Positions 52,606 to 55,868 of a stretch of DNA of 55,868 bases are shown in pieces. The DNA is from an uncultured Bacteroidales bacterium. GTDB lineage: Bacteria; Bacteroidota; Bacteroidia; Bacteroidales; FEN-979. The notes under the pieces are model-generated. The model searched no databases and had not been told where the DNA came from. It saw only the letters and a program-made list of their open reading frames with translations. Where the stretch lies: positions 1 to 55,868 of the forward strand of contig CAIYES010000085.1 in NCBI GenBank assembly GCA_903925275.1, in the 5' to 3' direction. How positions within the stretch are numbered: the stretch's first letter is position 1; each line of letters starts with the position of its first letter. The translations under genes were made by a program, and so were the position numbers.

Positions 52606-53976
52606 ATGAAAAGACTTATCTGCATTTTAGTTTTCGTTCTTCCGGTAGTTGTATTTGCCCAGCAAAACTGGTTTAAATCATCTCCATTATCGTATATGTG
52701 GATGAATGTTGGCAATGCAAATTTTTCATTGGGAGAAGCTTATTATACCAGCCTTGCCTTCAGCCCGTCGGGCGAACCGTATGTAGCGTATAAAGATGTT
52801 GGTGGTTCCCAAAAAGTCACGGTTATGAAATATAATGGAACCGACTGGGTGAATGTTGGTAATGCTGGTTTCTCTTCAGGAGAAGTTTCATATACCAGCC
52901 TGGCTTTCAGTCCATCTGGTGAACCGTATGTGGCGTATATTGATTATGAGAGTTCTTACAAAGCCACTGTAATGAAATTTAACGGCACCATCTGGTCAAA
53001 TGTGGGAGCAACGGGGTTTACTGCAGGATTTCCTCAGTATTTGAATCTTGCGTTCAGTCCATCCGGTGAACCTTATGTTGCGTTTACGGATTATGTCAAT
53101 GACGGTGCTACTGTGATGAAATTTGACGGAACCAATTGGACAAATGTAGGAACAGCTGGTTTTTCTGCCGGACAGGCTCTTTACACAAGTTTCGCCTTCA
53201 ATCCATCGGGTCAGCCATATGTGGCGTATAAGGATGAAGAGAATTCACATAAAGCCACCGTAATGAAATATGATGGAGCCAATTGGGTCATAGTAGGTAC
53301 AGCGGGTTTCTCGGCAGGCGAGGTTGCCTATACAAGTCTCGCCTTCAGTCCCTCCGGTGAACCTTTTGTAGCTTATTCGGATTATTCAAGTGCTTTCAAA
53401 GCGACGGTCATGAAATTTGATGGAACCAATTGGATGAATGTCGGAAATGCAGGGTTTTCGGCAGGATTTCCTGAGTATACAAGTCTGGCTTTCAGTTTGA
53501 CGGGACAACCTTATATTGCATTTGAGGATGAGGCAAATGATGCAAAAGCAACGGCAATGAAGTTTAATGGTGATACGTGGGTTGTATTGGGATCAGCAGG
53601 ATTCTCGGCAGGAGAAGCTGAATGGACAAGTCTTGCATTCAGTCCCAATGGTCAACCGTATGTGGCATTTGGGGATTCTCTTGGTGGGGCAACCGTAATG
53701 AAATATGATTCTGTGTTTGCAGGGATAAATGAACCACAGGAATCAAGCTTGTCTATCTATCCGAATCCTGCAAAAACTAAAATATCAATTGAAACCTCAT
53801 GGTCAGTAAATGAATGTCAATTGACCATTATAAATTTTACGGGCATGGAGGTCATTAAGCAACAAATAACTGGGCCTAGGACACAACTTGATATAACCAA
53901 TTTGCCGGGTGGCCTTTATTTTGTGCGTTTGACAAATGATAAGACGGTTGTGACGGGGAAGTTCGTCAAAGACTAA
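52606..53976 (+). CDS. T9SS-exported seven-repeat surface protein, 456 aa
   Basis: Signal peptide from the ATG at 52606 (MKRLICILVFVLPVVVFAQ). It contains seven ~49-residue repeats of the form WxNVGxAGFSAGExxYTSLA + FSPSGEPYVAYxD + KATVMKFNGTN, resembling a beta-propeller in which each repeat could be one blade. A type A T9SS sorting domain follows (SIYPNPAKTKISIE ... GLYFVRLTN). Predicted surface or extracellular. Ligand unknown. Repeats are DNA-diverged, unlike those of the 11442-15239 protein. Confidence 0.88.
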   Translation: MKRLICILVFVLPVVVFAQQNWFKSSPLSYMWMNVGNANFSLGEAYYTSLAFSPSGEPYVAYKDVGGSQKVTVMKYNGTDWVNVGNAGFSSGEVSYTSLAFSPSGEPYVAYIDYESSYKATVMKFNGTIWSNVGATGFTAGFPQYLNLAFSPSGEPYVAFTDYVNDGATVMKFDGTNWTNVGTAGFSAGQALYTSFAFNPSGQPYVAYKDEENSHKATVMKYDGANWVIVGTAGFSAGEVAYTSLAFSPSGEPFVAYSDYSSAFKATVMKFDGTNWMNVGNAGFSAGFPEYTSLAFSLTGQPYIAFEDEANDAKATAMKFNGDTWVVLGSAGFSAGEAEWTSLAFSPNGQPYVAFGDSLGGATVMKYDSVFAGINEPQESSLSIYPNPAKTKISIETSWSVNECQLTIINFTGMEVIKQQITGPRTQLDITNLPGGLYFVRLTNDKTVVTGKFVKD

Positions 53977-54077
53977 CCTATGATATTGCCCATTCAGTCC
54001 TTTGTGAAATTGCCGTGTTGTTCTTTTACCCCTGATACGCATTTCAAAGTAATTTATAATCCACAAGCTCTCTTCCT

Positions 54078-55664
54078 ATGATAAGGACACTTCTTTTCCT
54101 GACGATTTTCAGCAGTTCCCTGATAACGCTTGCCCAGAACTCCGGTACGTACGGGAAAGCCACAACCCCACCGGAGAAAAAGGCGAGTATGAACAGTCCT
54201 GAAAAGAAGTTCACCTACCCTAAGACAGTTGCCATATCAAAAGACCGTTTACTGAACAAGATCAAAGGCGGTTGGGCCGGGCAAACCATTGGCGTGTGCT
54301 ATGGCGGACCGTCGGAGTTCAAGTTTGCAACTTTGATACAGGATTATTTCCCAATCCGGTATGATAGTAACATCGTTGCCAGATATTACAATAACGATGA
54401 CATTTATATGGACTTGACTTTTGTAGGTGTTTTTGACCGGCTGGGTCTGGATGCACCTGTTGATTCATTTGCAATTGCTTTTGCCCATGCAGGATATCAG
54501 TTATGGCACGCCAACCAGGCTGGACGCTACAATATACTCAATGGTATCAAGCCTCCCATGTCGGGTTTCTGGAAAAATAATCCACATGCTGATGACATTG
54601 ATTATCAAATTGAATCAGATTTTGCCGGCTTAATGTCTCCCGGAATGCCCAATTATGCATCGGCTATATCAGATAAAATCGGCCATATTATGAATTATGG
54701 AGATGGATGGTATGGTGGTGTTTTTGTGGGAGCAATGTATTCAATGGCATTCATAACAGATGATGTATGGGTTGTCGTTACTGAAGCGCTGAAAACCATT
54801 CCACCTGAAAGCGACTTCCGGCAGTGTGTTCAAACGGTGATCGATTGCTACAAAAAAGATCCGCTTGACTGGAAATCTGCCTGGTTTGAGATCGAAAAAA
54901 AATGGACAGAAGATAAAGGATGTCCGGATGGTGTTTTTTCAGGATTTAACATCGATGCCAAAATCAACGCTGCTTATATCGTAACCGGACTGCTTTTCGG
55001 TCATGGTGATTTCGCAAAAACGATCGACATAGCTACCCGGACAGGGCAGGATTCTGACTGCAACCCGGCAAACGCCGGAGGGATCTTGGGCACTTTGATT
55101 GGTTATGACCATATCCCTGCGAATTTTATTGAACCTGTAAAGTATATTGAAAATAAAAAGCTGCTGTTTACACCCTATTCACTGAATGAGGTTTATCAGG
55201 TTGGGCTGAAGCATTGCCTTTTAACAATTGAACGAAATGGGGGTAAAATTGATGGGAAAGAGGTAATCATTGCCGTTCAGGTACCTCAGGTTGTCAGGTT
55301 TGAAAAGAATTTTGATGGGATTAAACCTGTTGCAATGATTGGCACCCAGTGGGACAGTCATTCACTTACGGCCAATGACAATTCTTACAAACTCAGTTTT
55401 GAAGGTTCCGGTATTGTTATCAGAGGCGAATCGTTGGTGAATGAAAAAACACTCAAAGCGTACACTAACATGATTGAAATAAGAATCGACGGGAAACCTG
55501 CTGATACCGCTGTAATGCCATCCAATTTTCATGACCGGAAACCGGAAATCTACTGGAATTATGATCTTTCGCAAGGGAAACACGAAATTGTACTGCGAAT
55601 CATCAACCCGGCAGAGGGAGCCTCGGTTAAGATCAATAACTGTATCGTATACGTAAAGCAATAG
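54078..55664 (+). CDS. Secreted ADP-ribosylglycohydrolase-fold protein, 528 aa
   Basis: Signal peptide (1-19, ending TLAQ). After a disordered linker (about 20-45) an ADP-ribosylglycohydrolase-type helical domain spans ~50-365: KGGWAGQTIGVCYGG, acidic metal sites NNDDIYMDLTF and ADDIDYQIE, and the signature GQDSDCNPANAGGILGTLIG. Residues ~370-528 are a beta-sandwich/carbohydrate-binding-like domain (MIGTQWDSHSLTAND; GKHEIVLRIINPAEG). The classic cytoplasmic role is removing ADP-ribose. Export and the C-terminal lectin-like domain suggest an extracytoplasmic glycan or nucleoside substrate instead. Confidence 0.85.
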   Translation: MIRTLLFLTIFSSSLITLAQNSGTYGKATTPPEKKASMNSPEKKFTYPKTVAISKDRLLNKIKGGWAGQTIGVCYGGPSEFKFATLIQDYFPIRYDSNIVARYYNNDDIYMDLTFVGVFDRLGLDAPVDSFAIAFAHAGYQLWHANQAGRYNILNGIKPPMSGFWKNNPHADDIDYQIESDFAGLMSPGMPNYASAISDKIGHIMNYGDGWYGGVFVGAMYSMAFITDDVWVVVTEALKTIPPESDFRQCVQTVIDCYKKDPLDWKSAWFEIEKKWTEDKGCPDGVFSGFNIDAKINAAYIVTGLLFGHGDFAKTIDIATRTGQDSDCNPANAGGILGTLIGYDHIPANFIEPVKYIENKKLLFTPYSLNEVYQVGLKHCLLTIERNGGKIDGKEVIIAVQVPQVVRFEKNFDGIKPVAMIGTQWDSHSLTANDNSYKLSFEGSGIVIRGESLVNEKTLKAYTNMIEIRIDGKPADTAVMPSNFHDRKPEIYWNYDLSQGKHEIVLRIINPAEGASVKINNCIVYVKQ

Positions 55665-55750
55665 AGCAGGCTCAAGCATTTCATTTTATGCCTATTCATT
55701 TGGCATGTTGTGACTCATTAGATCAACAGAAAAATGGGTTAACCCGAATA

Positions 55751-55780
55751 TTTATGACCTCTCCCCCTGCCCCCTTCTAT
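55751..55780. repeat. Palindromic repeat, family D copy 2 (truncated)
   Basis: Shares TATGACCTCTCCCC and TGCCCCCTTC with 48598-48623 and then diverges abruptly into TATGTTGTAAAACAAGAGG, so the second arm is missing within the window. Suggests interruption or a deletion breakpoint at about 55778. The remainder to 55868 shows no gene. Confidence 0.6.
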
Positions 55781-55868
55781 GTTGTAAAACAAGAGGCTGG
55801 CGATTTATTTTTTAAATAATTTAACTTTGTATGATAAATCTGAACAGGACGTGAGCTCTGCTGGAGAG

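Overview
The window reads as the chromosome of an uncultured or poorly known Bacteroidota, probably an anaerobic, Bacteroidales-like lineage. The signs are C-terminal type IX secretion (T9SS) sorting domains on three large secreted proteins, promoter -7 elements of the TAnnTTTG type, an Omp28-type outer-membrane protein, GH92/GH127/GH13 glycan enzymes, and many short palindromic intergenic repeats. I found no rRNA or tRNA gene, CRISPR array, intact transposase or prophage.

Layout. 1-7.6 kb: small hypothetical, lipoprotein and barrel genes, an XRE regulator module with a clear palindromic operator, and several decayed genes (TrmO-like, alpha/beta-hydrolase, GT39-like). 7.2-11.2 kb: MliC-type lysozyme inhibitor, TMEM175-type channel, metallophosphoesterase, tyrosine phosphatase, HD hydrolase. 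11.4-15.2 kb: a giant T9SS protein with thirteen perfectly spaced 150-bp repeats of the GloVer type. 15.9-17.5 kb: an ABC permease/ATPase pair. 18-30 kb: the central locus. It has eight co-directional minus-strand genes (GH92, sugar MFS, MetH-type activation protein, UroD-type methyltransferase, corrinoid protein, GH13, GH127, homocysteine methyltransferase) and a divergent AraC regulator. 30-36.4 kb: sialate O-acetylesterase, a phosphatase, a frame-disrupted 7TM/SpoIIE protein and a MalY/PatB aminotransferase. 36.4-39.4 kb: a GPP34 (GOLPH3) domain fused to an FdhF/YdeP molybdopterin oxidoreductase. 39.6-55.7 kb: membrane and secreted proteins, a formyltransferase, T9SS proteins, zinc-ribbon and DUF3795 proteins, an SGNH hydrolase, an aldo/keto reductase and a secreted ADP-ribosylglycohydrolase-like protein.

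The strongest candidate for an undescribed system is the 18-30 kb locus. Its predicted exported glycosidases (GH92, GH127, GH13) and sugar importer are combined with every module of a disassembled corrinoid methyltransferase: a UroD/MtaA-like methyltransferase, a B12-binding protein, a MetH reactivation domain and a MetH-type homocysteine methyltransferase. I infer that O-methylated sugars are released outside the cytoplasm and imported, then demethylated anaerobically, with the methyl group passed through cobalamin to homocysteine. The corrinoid protein also carries what looks like an in-frame insertion of a palindromic repeat.

The window is rich in decay and non-coding repeats: at least four families of paired-hairpin (REP/MITE-like) elements, several transposon-end-like patches without a transposase, and a restriction-modification gene stub.
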